DNA from: Chersky-806 sp038252255
GTDB taxonomy: Bacteria > Actinomycetota > Acidimicrobiia > IMCC26256 > JAENVU01
DNA length: 64,000 nt
Direction of reading: 5' to 3'
NCBI GenBank assembly: GCA_038252255.1
Contig: JBBSAM010000002.1
Span: 217,669 to 281,668, forward strand
Part shown: positions 1 to 6,908 of the stretch, in pieces
Numbering within the stretch: the stretch's first letter is position 1
Layout of the letters: every line of letters begins with the position of its first letter
Notes under the pieces: model-generated
Database searches by the model: none
The model's input: only the letters and a program-made list of their open reading frames with translations
Told to the model about the DNA's origin: nothing
Made by a program: the position numbers and the translations under genes

Positions 1-369
1 CAGCGCCTGCCGTGGTCGGCACTCCTCTGGCTGTCGAACGTCGACCACTGCCGACGCGACGCGCTCGTAGCGCTGGACGGCGACGAGATCGTGGCGGTGG
101 CGCGCTACGACCAGCTCCAGGACGGTGGTGACGCGGATGCCGTGGACGCGGAGCTCGCCGTGACGGTCGAGGACGCGTGGCAGCACCGGGGGCTCGGCCG
201 CCAGCTCGCCGGCCGACTGTGTGATCTCGCGCGCGAACGCGGTTGCGACGCCTTCCGGGTGACGATCCTGCCCGACAATCGTCCCGCGCTGGACCTCATG
301 CGCCGGCTCGCACCGGACGCGAAGGTGCAGCTGACCGACGGTACCTACGAGGCGCGCCTCCCGTTATGA
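1..369 (+). CDS. GNAT-family N-acetyltransferase, 5' end outside window
   Basis: The reading frame is open from base 1 to the TGA at 367-369, so the gene starts upstream; 122 codons are visible. The acetyl-CoA-binding motif of GNAT enzymes (Q/R-x-x-G-x-G/A) is seen as QHRGLGRQL at visible residues 61-69, preceded by the usual beta-strand ending VEDAW and followed by an amphipathic helix. This identifies an acetyl-CoA-dependent N-acyltransferase, but the substrate cannot be told. Stand-alone GNAT domains of this type often sit beside universal stress protein clusters in actinobacteria. No DosR-like site can be assigned because the promoter is outside the window. Confidence 0.8.
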   Translation, partial: QRLPWSALLWLSNVDHCRRDALVALDGDEIVAVARYDQLQDGGDADAVDAELAVTVEDAWQHRGLGRQLAGRLCDLARERGCDAFRVTILPDNRPALDLMRRLAPDAKVQLTDGTYEARLPL

Positions 370-416
370 CCGACCCCGCCGAGCCCGGTTCCCGCGGGCG
401 CAGCTGATCGCGTCGA

Positions 417-1187
417 TCAGTCGAAGAGCTTCGCCACTGCGGTCTGTGAGGCCACCGCCAGCAGCTGACCGTCCGCGGACCAGAGGCGTGCGGCGCCGTG
501 GACGTAACCCGAGTCCGCCAGATGCGGCTCTGTGTCGATGAGGATCCAGTCCGTGTCCGGCGGCGGCGCCTTCCCGAACCGGATGCTGTTGTCGAGGCTC
601 ATCCCCCCACCGTTTCGCCCCGCGGCCCGCAGGACCGCACTCGGGACGAAGTCGCCCAGGTAGGCGATCGTCGCTCGCGTCTGTGTGCTCGCCTTCATGC
701 GGGCCCACAACAAGATGGACCCGTCGTCGCTCTTGGCCTGACGGAACTCGGCGGTCGCGAACGGCCCCCGCACGGTGATCGACCCGGCCGGGACCGGGAA
801 GTCGGGTTCCCAGGTCGCGCACCGGTCGGGCCCCGCGATGGAGGGCATGCTCCCCAGCTCGGCGCCGAATCCGTCGTCCCGGCTCCGTGCGGTCGAACCG
901 AGAGCCAGGAAGATGACCCGGCCGCCGATGGTGGCGGTGACCCGGGCCTGCGTCGTGTTGTAGCCCTCCGCCAGCACCTCGGCGTGGCAGTCGATTCGTT
1001 CACCGATCTCGGCGCTCCCGACGAACTGCACCGTGACCCAGATCGCGCTCCGCTCGGTCGCGGCCTCGAGTGCCGCGACGGAAGCCGCCAGGCCGGCGCC
1101 GCCGAAGAGCCGGCCGTCGAACCGAGCCAGCTCCGGGGTGAGGTCGAAGCCGTAGTGGCCGTCGGCTGCGTGGTGAAAGTCGAGCAA
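417..1187 (-). CDS. acyl-CoA thioesterase II (TesB/ACOT8-like, double hotdog)
   Basis: Hydrolyses acyl-CoA to free fatty acid and CoA. Family features: the N-terminal hotdog opens with FHHAADGHYGF and a glycine-rich turn (DGRLFGGAG). The C-terminal hotdog carries SLDNSIRFG and ends with ADGQLLAVASQTAVAKL, where D and Q match the Asp/Gln of the TesB catalytic set. I chose the TTG at 1187 because the family homology begins exactly there and GGCGGAACG precedes it. The frame stays open upstream to a GTG at 1415 that overlaps the stop of the next gene (GTGA), but those 76 codons are low-complexity and look non-coding. Probably transcribed with the DUF2804 gene upstream. Confidence 0.75.
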   Translation of the reverse strand: MLDFHHAADGHYGFDLTPELARFDGRLFGGAGLAASVAALEAATERSAIWVTVQFVGSAEIGERIDCHAEVLAEGYNTTQARVTATIGGRVIFLALGSTARSRDDGFGAELGSMPSIAGPDRCATWEPDFPVPAGSITVRGPFATAEFRQAKSDDGSILLWARMKASTQTRATIAYLGDFVPSAVLRAAGRNGGGMSLDNSIRFGKAPPPDTDWILIDTEPHLADSGYVHGAARLWSADGQLLAVASQTAVAKLFD

Positions 1188-1411
1188 CTCGTTCCGCCGA
1201 TCGTCATGGGGTGATGGGTCCGCTGTCCTCTGCCGCCCAATCTGAGCACGCCGATCAGCCAGACTGAGAACGATGGTGACCGGCGGGATGCGGGCGAGCG
1301 CCGGCAACCGCGACTTCCTCGTCGAGCTCCTGGCGGCCGAGCGGATCGTCCTCGCGATGGGCGCCGCAGTGCGCTCCGGCGCCGCCGGGCGACCTTCGCA
1401 CCCTCGCGATC

Positions 1412-2440
1412 TCACCAGTGTTGGCGCGCCTCTTCGGCGAACCCCTGCAGTCCGTCGAGCTCGAGCGCCAGGCCGTCATCGGTGCACAACCGGCCGGACC
1501 ACGTGCCGAACACCTGATGGGTCTCGCTTCCGCCGTTACCGCCCAGCTTCGAGTGCTTGTCGAAGCGCGGCGCCAATACGACGTCGAGCTGGCCGCCGGG
1601 GTCGACGACGTGCCACGGCTTCAATGGCTCGTCCCAGTCGTAGTCCCAGCGAAGCTCGCGCCCCAGCTTCGAGACCCGGCCGTCCACGATCAGGCCGTTC
1701 TCGGTGAAACCGGATCCCTCGGTCCACTTGGCCCCGAACTGGAGGCCGACGACGTGATCGCCGGACCGTCCGGCCCCACCGCCCCAGTTCCAGGTGATCT
1801 CCGCCGGCCACCGGCCCCGACCGACGTCGAGCACACCCCACGCCTCGGCACCTTCCGCCCCGCCGATCGCCCACCGCCGGTCGCCGACCACCAGCTCCCC
1901 CTCCGCCGGCCGGGCCTGGTGCTTCGACGTGAAGTTGAACAGCTCGTCGTTCCAGGGGATCACGACGTTGACCGATTCATGGTCCGCGGGCAGCTCGATG
2001 AAGACGTCGAGGCGGGACGGCCGACCGTCGCGCTCGGTCCACGAACCGGTGAGCCGGGTGCCGCGCTCGTCGTCGGTGATCTGGAGCTCGAGACCGTCCC
2101 GGTGCACGCGCAGTGGCGCGGTTCCCGGTCGCTCGGGGAGATCGATGCCCTCGGCGCCGCCCACGACGATCGCGTGCCCACCGGCCTCACCGGTGGCGAG
2201 GTCGGACCACCACGCGTCGGCCAGACCGAAGTGGTCGATGTCGGCGTACACGGCGGAGACCACCAGATCGCCGGCGAGGATCGCCCAGTAGTCCCAACGC
2301 TTGTTGACGCCGAAGCGGCCGCGCAGGTTTGCCCGATGCAGCGGCACGCGCGACCAACCTCGCGCGGCAGGGTTCAACGACGCGCCGTCCGGTGTGCACA
2401 GGTCGACGGCCTCGGTCAGCTCCCGCTCGTGTGTCGTCAC
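1412..2440 (-). CDS. DUF2804 domain protein
   Basis: A 342-residue protein matching the DUF2804 family over its whole length. It is a beta-rich protein with conserved Trp/Gly motifs (GVNKRWDYWAI near residue 43, then NWGGGAGRSGDHVVGLQFG and RWDYDWDEP further on). The family resembles lipocalin-like proteins encoded near lipid-metabolism genes; its biochemical role is not established. It sits upstream of a thioesterase gene on the same strand, which fits a lipid link. A DosR-like box at 2504-2517 lies 64 bp upstream of its ATG, so it may belong to the stress regulon. Confidence 0.8.
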   Translation of the reverse strand: MTTHERELTEAVDLCTPDGASLNPAARGWSRVPLHRANLRGRFGVNKRWDYWAILAGDLVVSAVYADIDHFGLADAWWSDLATGEAGGHAIVVGGAEGIDLPERPGTAPLRVHRDGLELQITDDERGTRLTGSWTERDGRPSRLDVFIELPADHESVNVVIPWNDELFNFTSKHQARPAEGELVVGDRRWAIGGAEGAEAWGVLDVGRGRWPAEITWNWGGGAGRSGDHVVGLQFGAKWTEGSGFTENGLIVDGRVSKLGRELRWDYDWDEPLKPWHVVDPGGQLDVVLAPRFDKHSKLGGNGGSETHQVFGTWSGRLCTDDGLALELDGLQGFAEEARQHW

Positions 2441-2503
2441 GGAGTCCTCGTTCCCGGCGCCGGAGCGGCGCTGCGTCGCCGGCTCAGGCTACGTATTCCG
2501 GCA

Positions 2504-2517
2504 GGGGCAAAGGTCCC
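2504..2517. promoter_or_regulatory. DosR-like box 1 (GGGGCAAAGGTCCC)
   Basis: A 14-bp imperfect palindrome with the C5/G10 positions and GGG...CCC ends of the mycobacterial DosR box. It lies in the divergent region between the DUF2804 gene (start 2440) and the DsbA-family gene (start 2614), so either or both could be controlled. Confidence 0.55.
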
Positions 2518-2613
2518 TCCGGCAGAGTGCCCTCGAACCTACCGGCGGTCCCGACACTTCGGTACGGTCGAGGTTGTTCGCGCCCTGTCGAAGCTACGAC
2601 CGCGAGGTGCACG

Positions 2614-3279
2614 ATGTCCGATCACGTCACGAGCACCGCTGCCGGCGAGAGCAGCGTCCCGGTGTCACGACGGCTCGAAGTGTTCGCGGACGTCCTGTGC
2701 CCGTTCACCCACGTCGGGCTGCGCCGATTCGTCGATCGCCGGAGCCGGCTCGGCGCTACGGGCACGCTGCACGTGCGCGCGTGGCCGCTCGAGCTCGTCA
2801 ACGAGGAGCCGCTCAGCCCCGAGCTGGTGGCGGAAGAGGTCCTCGAGCTCCGCGAGCAGGTCGCGCCCGGTCTGTTCGCCCGGTTCGACCGGAGCCGGTT
2901 CCCGGCGACGTCGCTCCCCGCGCTGACCCTCGCGTCGGTTGCGTACCGCCAGAGCGCGGCGCTCGGAGAGCGAGTCAGCCTGGCTCTGCGCGACGCACTC
3001 TTCGAAGAGGGCCGCGACATCGCGGCCACCGGGGTTCTCGCCGACCTCGCGGCAGCGCACGGCTTGGAGCTTCCCGCCGGCGTGGACCTCGCGGCGATCG
3101 AGGCCGACTGGGAAGAGGGTCGCCGGCGCGGCGTGCTGGGCTCCCCCCACTTCTTCGTCGACGACGAGGGGTTCTTCTGCCCCACCCTCGACATCGAGCG
3201 CGTCGGCGATCAGCTGAAGATCAGGCGCGATCCCGCCGGCCTCGAGGCATTCATGGAGCGGGCGTTCACTTCAGCCTGA
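2614..3279 (+). CDS. DsbA-family thioredoxin-fold protein with single active-site Cys
   Basis: A 221-residue protein of the DsbA/2-hydroxychromene-2-carboxylate isomerase superfamily. The thioredoxin-fold start EVFADVLCPFTHVG has C29-P-F-T, so the second Cys of CxxC is absent. The helical insertion follows, and the cis-Pro segment is GVLGSPHFFV near the end. No signal peptide, so it is cytoplasmic. A single Cys suggests a glutathione/mycothiol-linked isomerase or transferase rather than a dithiol oxidase. The ATG at 2614 is chosen because homology begins soon after it. Its 3' end overlaps the convergent next gene by 9 bp. A DosR-like box lies 97 bp upstream. Confidence 0.75.
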   Translation: MSDHVTSTAAGESSVPVSRRLEVFADVLCPFTHVGLRRFVDRRSRLGATGTLHVRAWPLELVNEEPLSPELVAEEVLELREQVAPGLFARFDRSRFPATSLPALTLASVAYRQSAALGERVSLALRDALFEEGRDIAATGVLADLAAAHGLELPAGVDLAAIEADWEEGRRRGVLGSPHFFVDDEGFFCPTLDIERVGDQLKIRRDPAGLEAFMERAFTSA

Positions 3280-3933
3280 CCGGAGCGCGCGCTCCTCGAG
3301 CTCTGCGTGCGCCGCGATCGTGCGCACGGTGGCGTTCATGATGTGCCGGACGAAGGGCCGGATGAGCCACCAGTACCGGTCGAATCGCCGGCGGGAGTCG
3401 TCGTCGGTCGTGAGCGTCCGGCACTCGTAGGTGAGCAGCGTGCGGCGCTCGCCGTACGGGCGGGTGGAGTAGCTGCACGCGATCTTTCCCCAGCCGGGCT
3501 CGTCGAACGCCGCAAACGCATCTGGTGCGACGTCGAGGTTCCACCGGATCGTGGGTGTCCAGAACACGCCGACCGCGCCGAACACGATCTCGCGGCCGGG
3601 GCTCTCGTCCAGCAACATCCAGCCGGGCAGCCCGAGGTCTCCCTCGAGGGTCAGCCTCTCGGCCGGGGCGGGGTCGGGCCGGCCCAGGAGCTTCGCCGGC
3701 AGACCGCGCACCCAGAAGGACGCCGTGAGAAGCGGCGTCTGCACTTCGAGCAGGTCGAGCGAGCGCGCGGCGGCGAACGTGACCCCCACTGGAGCCGAGA
3801 CGATGCGATGCGACGCAATCGCCGCGTCCGGGACGTCGACGAAGCGGTCGAGTAGGAGCGGCGCGGCGATCGTGGAGCCCGGATCGTCCGCCAGCCGTGG
3901 GTGCCCGGTGCCGGTGTCGTTCGCAATCGTCAA
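3271..3933 (-). CDS. conserved hypothetical protein, SRPBCC-like
   Basis: A 220-residue soluble protein that I do not recognise by name. The layout suggests a helix-grip (SRPBCC/polyketide-cyclase-like) fold: alternating strands, a central segment GREIVFGAVGVFWTP, an acidic DEPGWGKIACSYSTRPYG strand, and a long C-terminal amphipathic helix (WWLIRPFVRHIMNATV). The start is a TTG at 3933 with GGAGGG 8 bp upstream. A DosR-like box at 3992-4005 lies about 60 bp upstream, between this start and the 3' end of the alcohol dehydrogenase gene, so the gene probably has its own stress-responsive promoter. Function unknown; lipid or small hydrophobic ligand binding is a fold-based guess. Confidence 0.7.
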   Translation of the reverse strand: MTIANDTGTGHPRLADDPGSTIAAPLLLDRFVDVPDAAIASHRIVSAPVGVTFAAARSLDLLEVQTPLLTASFWVRGLPAKLLGRPDPAPAERLTLEGDLGLPGWMLLDESPGREIVFGAVGVFWTPTIRWNLDVAPDAFAAFDEPGWGKIACSYSTRPYGERRTLLTYECRTLTTDDDSRRRFDRYWWLIRPFVRHIMNATVRTIAAHAELEERALRSG

Positions 3934-3991
3934 GGCCGTCCCTCCTGGCTGAGCGTGATTTCAGCGTGACGGCGCAGCCCGCCTACGAGTA

Positions 3992-4005
3992 GGGCCCAAG
4001 GTCCC
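3992..4005. promoter_or_regulatory. DosR-like box 2 (GGGCCCAAGGTCCC)
   Basis: A 14-bp near-palindrome of the DosR type. It is just 3' of the alcohol dehydrogenase stop codon and about 60 bp upstream of the TTG start of the SRPBCC-like gene (3933), which is its likely target. Confidence 0.65.
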
Positions 4006-4008
4006 GAG

Positions 4009-5040
4009 TCACACCGTCGAGGTGGATCCCACGATCAGCACCGCGGCACCTCTCACGCGGTCGTGCGCCAGATCCTGCAGCGCGTCGTTCGCCCGTTCGA
4101 ACGGGTACGGCATCGCGGAGACCTGCATGTGGATCTGCGCGGCGGTCTGCAGCAGCTGGCGGCCGTCGTCGCGTGTGTTGGCGGTGACGCTGCGCAGCGT
4201 CCGCTCTTGAAAGAGGTGCTGGTCGTAGTTGAGCGGCGGGACGTCGGTGAGATGGATGCCGGCGATCGCGAGCGTGCCGCCCCGGTCCAGTGCCTCCAGA
4301 GCCGGCGGTACGAGGGTGCCGACGGGCGCGAACAGCACGGCGGCGTCCAGCGGCTCCGGCGGAGCCTCTGCCTCGGCGCCGGCGCTGAGGGCCCCGAGCT
4401 TCAACGCGAGCTCCCGCGCTTCGGTGGACCGGGTCATGACGTGTACGCGCAAGCCTTCGGCCACTGCGACCTGGGCAGTGAGGTGAGCCGATGCGCCGAA
4501 GCCATAGATGCCGAGCCGGCCATCGGGCGGGCAGTCAGACCGGCGCAGCGCGCGATACCCGATGATGCCGGCACAGAGGAGCGGAGCAGCCTCGAGGTCG
4601 TCGAACCCGGGGGGAATCCCGTAGACGTACGAAGCGTCGGCGACCAGATGCTCGGCGTAGCCACCGTCGACATCCCAGCCGGTGAAGCGGGGCGCGACGC
4701 ACAGGTTCTCGCGTGCACTCGTGCAGAACCGGCAGACGCCGCAGGTGTGCGCCAGCCACGGCACGCCGACGCGGTCGCCGGGCGCGAACCGGACGGCCCC
4801 CTCGCCCACGGCATCGACGATGCCAACGACCTCGTGGCCCGGAGTGCACAGTGCCCGCCGCGGGAGGAGATCGCCTTCGGCCAGGTGGAGATCGGTGCGG
4901 CACACACCGCAGGTCAACACCCGCACGCGGAGCTCACCGGGACCCGGTACCGGGATCGGCCGCTCGACGAGCTCGAGTGGGTGGTCGTCGATCGGACCCG
5001 GATCGGCGACCACCCACGATCTCATCGTCGCGGCGCTCAT
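4009..5040 (-). CDS. zinc-binding alcohol dehydrogenase (AdhA/Rv1862-like)
   Basis: Medium-chain zinc dehydrogenase of 343 residues, oxidising alcohols or reducing aldehydes with NAD(P)H. The catalytic-zinc Cys is in VLTCGVCRTDLHL and the His in TPGHEVVG. Four structural-zinc Cys lie in CGVCRFCTSARENLC, and the nucleotide loop is GIYGFGASAHL. The sequence resembles the family that includes M. tuberculosis AdhA. Its ATG overlaps the stop of the histone-like gene (ATGA), so translation is coupled. It is the last gene of the operon 6176-4009 headed by a DosR-like box, which fits fermentative redox balancing under low oxygen. A second zinc ADH is at 30352-31398. Confidence 0.9.
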   Translation of the reverse strand: MSAATMRSWVVADPGPIDDHPLELVERPIPVPGPGELRVRVLTCGVCRTDLHLAEGDLLPRRALCTPGHEVVGIVDAVGEGAVRFAPGDRVGVPWLAHTCGVCRFCTSARENLCVAPRFTGWDVDGGYAEHLVADASYVYGIPPGFDDLEAAPLLCAGIIGYRALRRSDCPPDGRLGIYGFGASAHLTAQVAVAEGLRVHVMTRSTEARELALKLGALSAGAEAEAPPEPLDAAVLFAPVGTLVPPALEALDRGGTLAIAGIHLTDVPPLNYDQHLFQERTLRSVTANTRDDGRQLLQTAAQIHMQVSAMPYPFERANDALQDLAHDRVRGAAVLIVGSTSTV

Positions 5041-5501
5041 CCCCGGGCGGCCGCGCCCGCGCGTGTCGGCGCCTTCTTGCTCGGCGCCTTCTTCGCTACC
5101 GGCTTCCTGGCCGCGGTCTTCTTGGCGGCGGTCTTCTTCGCCGTCGCCTTCTTCGCTGTTGCCTTCTTCGGCGCGGTCTTCTTGGCCGGCTGGCCCGCCG
5201 CGGCCTTGGCCCGGGCCTTGCCCGCGGCGACCCGCTTGGCCGTCGTCTTTCGCAGCTCGCTCACGTTGCGCTCGACGCTCCGCAGCTCCCGGCGCAGTCC
5301 CTCGATCTGTGCTCGCAGCTGCTTGTCGACCGTCACGAGCCAGCGCTCGGTCGATGCTTCGCCGCGGTCGAGAAGCTTCTTGAGCTGCCGGTCCACCTCG
5401 CGCGCCTGCTGCTCTGCCGCCTTCGTGATCTGATCCGTCGCCTTGCTCAGCCGGTCGAGCAGCGTTTCGATGCTCTGGACGTTTGCCTGGGCGTTGCTCA
5501 T
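5037..5501 (-). CDS. histone-H1-like protein with Lys/Ala-rich tail
   Basis: A 154-residue protein in two parts. The first ~95 residues are a charged coiled coil (SIETLLDRLSKATDQIT..., phasin-like). The last ~60 residues are a basic tail of repeated AKK/KKA units typical of bacterial histone-H1-like DNA-binding proteins such as the HupB tail. This suggests nucleoid compaction or DNA protection, with the coiled coil for oligomerisation. It lies 8 bp downstream of the DUF1918 gene and overlaps the ADH start by ATGA, inside a box-controlled operon. A granule-associated phasin is the alternative reading. The repetitive tail can vary in length by slippage. Confidence 0.75.
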   Translation of the reverse strand: MSNAQANVQSIETLLDRLSKATDQITKAAEQQAREVDRQLKKLLDRGEASTERWLVTVDKQLRAQIEGLRRELRSVERNVSELRKTTAKRVAAGKARAKAAAGQPAKKTAPKKATAKKATAKKTAAKKTAARKPVAKKAPSKKAPTRAGAAARG

Positions 5502-5509
5502 GGTTCTCC

Positions 5510-5719
5510 TCAGTTCTTTCTTGTTCGGGAATGGGTGAAGTGCTGCACTGACGCATCGGAACCGGGGAAGAAGAGTCCCTCATGACCGTCGTCAGCCCAA
5601 CGGACGCGGTACGGCGGGCCGCCGTCCTCGCCGCAGACCTCGAGGATCTCCGCGTCGCGGTCCGGTTCGCCAATGTGGTGACCTTTGATCACCAGTCGAT
5701 CGCCGGCGGATGCTCGCAT
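5510..5719 (-). CDS. DUF1918 small protein
   Basis: A 69-residue protein of the DUF1918 family (SH3-like beta barrel): it opens MRASAGDRLVIKGHH and continues GEDGGPPYRVRW and GHEGLFFPG, the signature blocks of the family. The start at 5719 follows GAGGAG and matches the family N-terminus; an upstream in-frame ATG at 5764 would add 15 unrelated residues. DUF1918 genes are common in actinobacterial stress clusters and their function is unknown. The gene is 25 bp downstream of the split-barrel protein gene in the same operon. Confidence 0.85.
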   Translation of the reverse strand: MRASAGDRLVIKGHHIGEPDRDAEILEVCGEDGGPPYRVRWADDGHEGLFFPGSDASVQHFTHSRTRKN

Positions 5720-5744
5720 TGCTCGCTCCTCAATCGGTATGGGC

Positions 5745-6176
5745 TCACGGTGGGGTGGGAACAAGGCTCATGGGACGGAGCCTGCGCCCGGTCACGAGGT
5801 CGCAGCTGACGGTGACGTAGTGCTCAGCACTCGAACCGTCGATCCAGGAGCTGGCCAGCAGGGCGCGCGCCCGGTCCACCACAGACGCGTCTTGGAGCTC
5901 GGTTGCCACGCCGCGCACGAGGACGCTCCAGCCGTCCCGGGACGATGCGTCGTATTCGTCGGCTTCGACAGCCAGGATCGAACCGGCGGCGGCATGGGCC
6001 AACTTGGTCCCCGGGAGAGTGCGGAACACCACCGATTGGTCCATCAACGCGATCGTCACGGGCAGGATCGCCGGCAACGCGTCGACACTCACACCCACCC
6101 GGCCGAACGACGTGCCCGCCAGCAGCGCGATGCATTCGTCACGGCTGAGGCGGGCGAGCCCGTAGTCGAACGGCAT
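5745..6176 (-). CDS. pyridoxamine 5'-phosphate oxidase-like split-barrel protein
   Basis: A 143-residue FMN-binding split-barrel protein. It starts with the helix LSRDECIALLAGTSFGRVGV, then ALPAILPVTIALMDQSVVFRT and a SILAVEADEYD strand, as in small PPOX proteins of the Rv0080 type found in the mycobacterial DosR regulon. These proteins bind flavin or F420 and may act as reductases; the true activity cannot be read from sequence. It is the first gene of an operon (PPOX, DUF1918, H1-like, ADH) with a DosR-like box 36 bp upstream of the ATG. A paralogue lies at 19863-20270. Confidence 0.85.
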   Translation of the reverse strand: MPFDYGLARLSRDECIALLAGTSFGRVGVSVDALPAILPVTIALMDQSVVFRTLPGTKLAHAAAGSILAVEADEYDASSRDGWSVLVRGVATELQDASVVDRARALLASSWIDGSSAEHYVTVSCDLVTGRRLRPMSLVPTPP

Positions 6177-6211
6177 GCCCTCATCGTGGGGACCGCGGGC
6201 GGCGGGGACTA

Positions 6212-6225
6212 GGGGCGAAGGGCCC
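6212..6225. promoter_or_regulatory. DosR-like box 3 (GGGGCGAAGGGCCC)
   Basis: A 14-bp site 36 bp upstream of the split-barrel gene start (6176), in the gap after the DevR-like gene's stop codon. It probably drives the four-gene operon running down to the alcohol dehydrogenase. Confidence 0.6.
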
Positions 6226-6244
6226 GAAACTCCGGGGCAGGCCG

Positions 6245-6907
6245 CTACTCGGAGTGGCGCGGTTGCGACTGGATCCGGGCGCCGAAGACGGCGGCCTGCG
6301 TGCGCCGCTCCATGCCGAGCTTGGCCAGCAGGTTCGAGACGTAGTTCTTCACCGTCTTCTCGGCGAGGAACATCTCGTCGGCGATCTGGCGGTTGGTCAG
6401 CCCCTCGGTGATGAGATCGAGGATCCGGCGTTCCTGCGGGGTGAGTGCGGCCAGCCGCTCGTCTTCCTCGGGTGGGTGGCGGATCCGGTCGAGGACCCGC
6501 TTCGTCGCATCCGGGTCGAGGAGGGACTCGCCGGCCGCCACCCGCCGGATCGCGTCGACGATGTCGGTGCCCTTGATCTGTTTCAGGACGTAGCCCGCGG
6601 CACCGGCAATGATCGCGTCGAACAGCGCCTCGTCATCGGCGAACGACGTGAGCATCAGGCATCGAATCGCCGGAGACGCCGCTCGGACCTCGCGGCAGAC
6701 CTGCACACCGTCGCCGTCGGGAAGCCGCACGTCGAGCACTGCGACGTCGGGTTGGAGCGGCGGTATCCGCGCCAGACCCTCGGCGGCGGTAGCTGCTTCG
6801 CCGACCACCTCGAAGCCCTCCTGAGACTCGAGGAGCGCGCGCAGGCCCTGCCGGACGATCTCGTGGTCGTCCATGAGGAACACCCGGATGGGAGCTGAAC
6901 CGGCCAC
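6245..6907 (-). CDS. devR: DevR/DosR-like NarL-family response regulator
   Basis: A 220-residue two-domain regulator. The receiver domain has the acidic pair D13-D14, phospho-acceptor D59 (AVLDVRLPDG), a switch Thr (LMLTS) and K109. The LuxR-type HTH occupies residues ~155-208. Its recognition segment LAEKTVKNYVSNLLAKLGM and the following ERRTQAAVF match M. tuberculosis DosR almost residue for residue from memory, which implies the same DNA target. The GTG at 6907 is chosen because GGAGAAGG sits 5 bp before it; it lies 1 bp after the kinase stop, so the pair is translationally coupled. Expected to activate the GGGNC..GNCCC boxes described here. Confidence 0.92.
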   Translation of the reverse strand: MAGSAPIRVFLMDDHEIVRQGLRALLESQEGFEVVGEAATAAEGLARIPPLQPDVAVLDVRLPDGDGVQVCREVRAASPAIRCLMLTSFADDEALFDAIIAGAAGYVLKQIKGTDIVDAIRRVAAGESLLDPDATKRVLDRIRHPPEEDERLAALTPQERRILDLITEGLTNRQIADEMFLAEKTVKNYVSNLLAKLGMERRTQAAVFGARIQSQPRHSE

Positions 6908-6908
6908 G

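Noticed and set aside
1389..1402. GCGACCTTCGCACC near the thioesterase gene as a DosR-like box
   Set aside because: Three mismatches in the conserved GGG/CCC ends, and its position relative to the start is unclear.
1188..1415. Upstream extension of the thioesterase gene to the GTG that overlaps the DUF2804 stop
   Set aside because: The 76 extra codons are low-complexity and lie outside the family homology; kept as an alternative start only.
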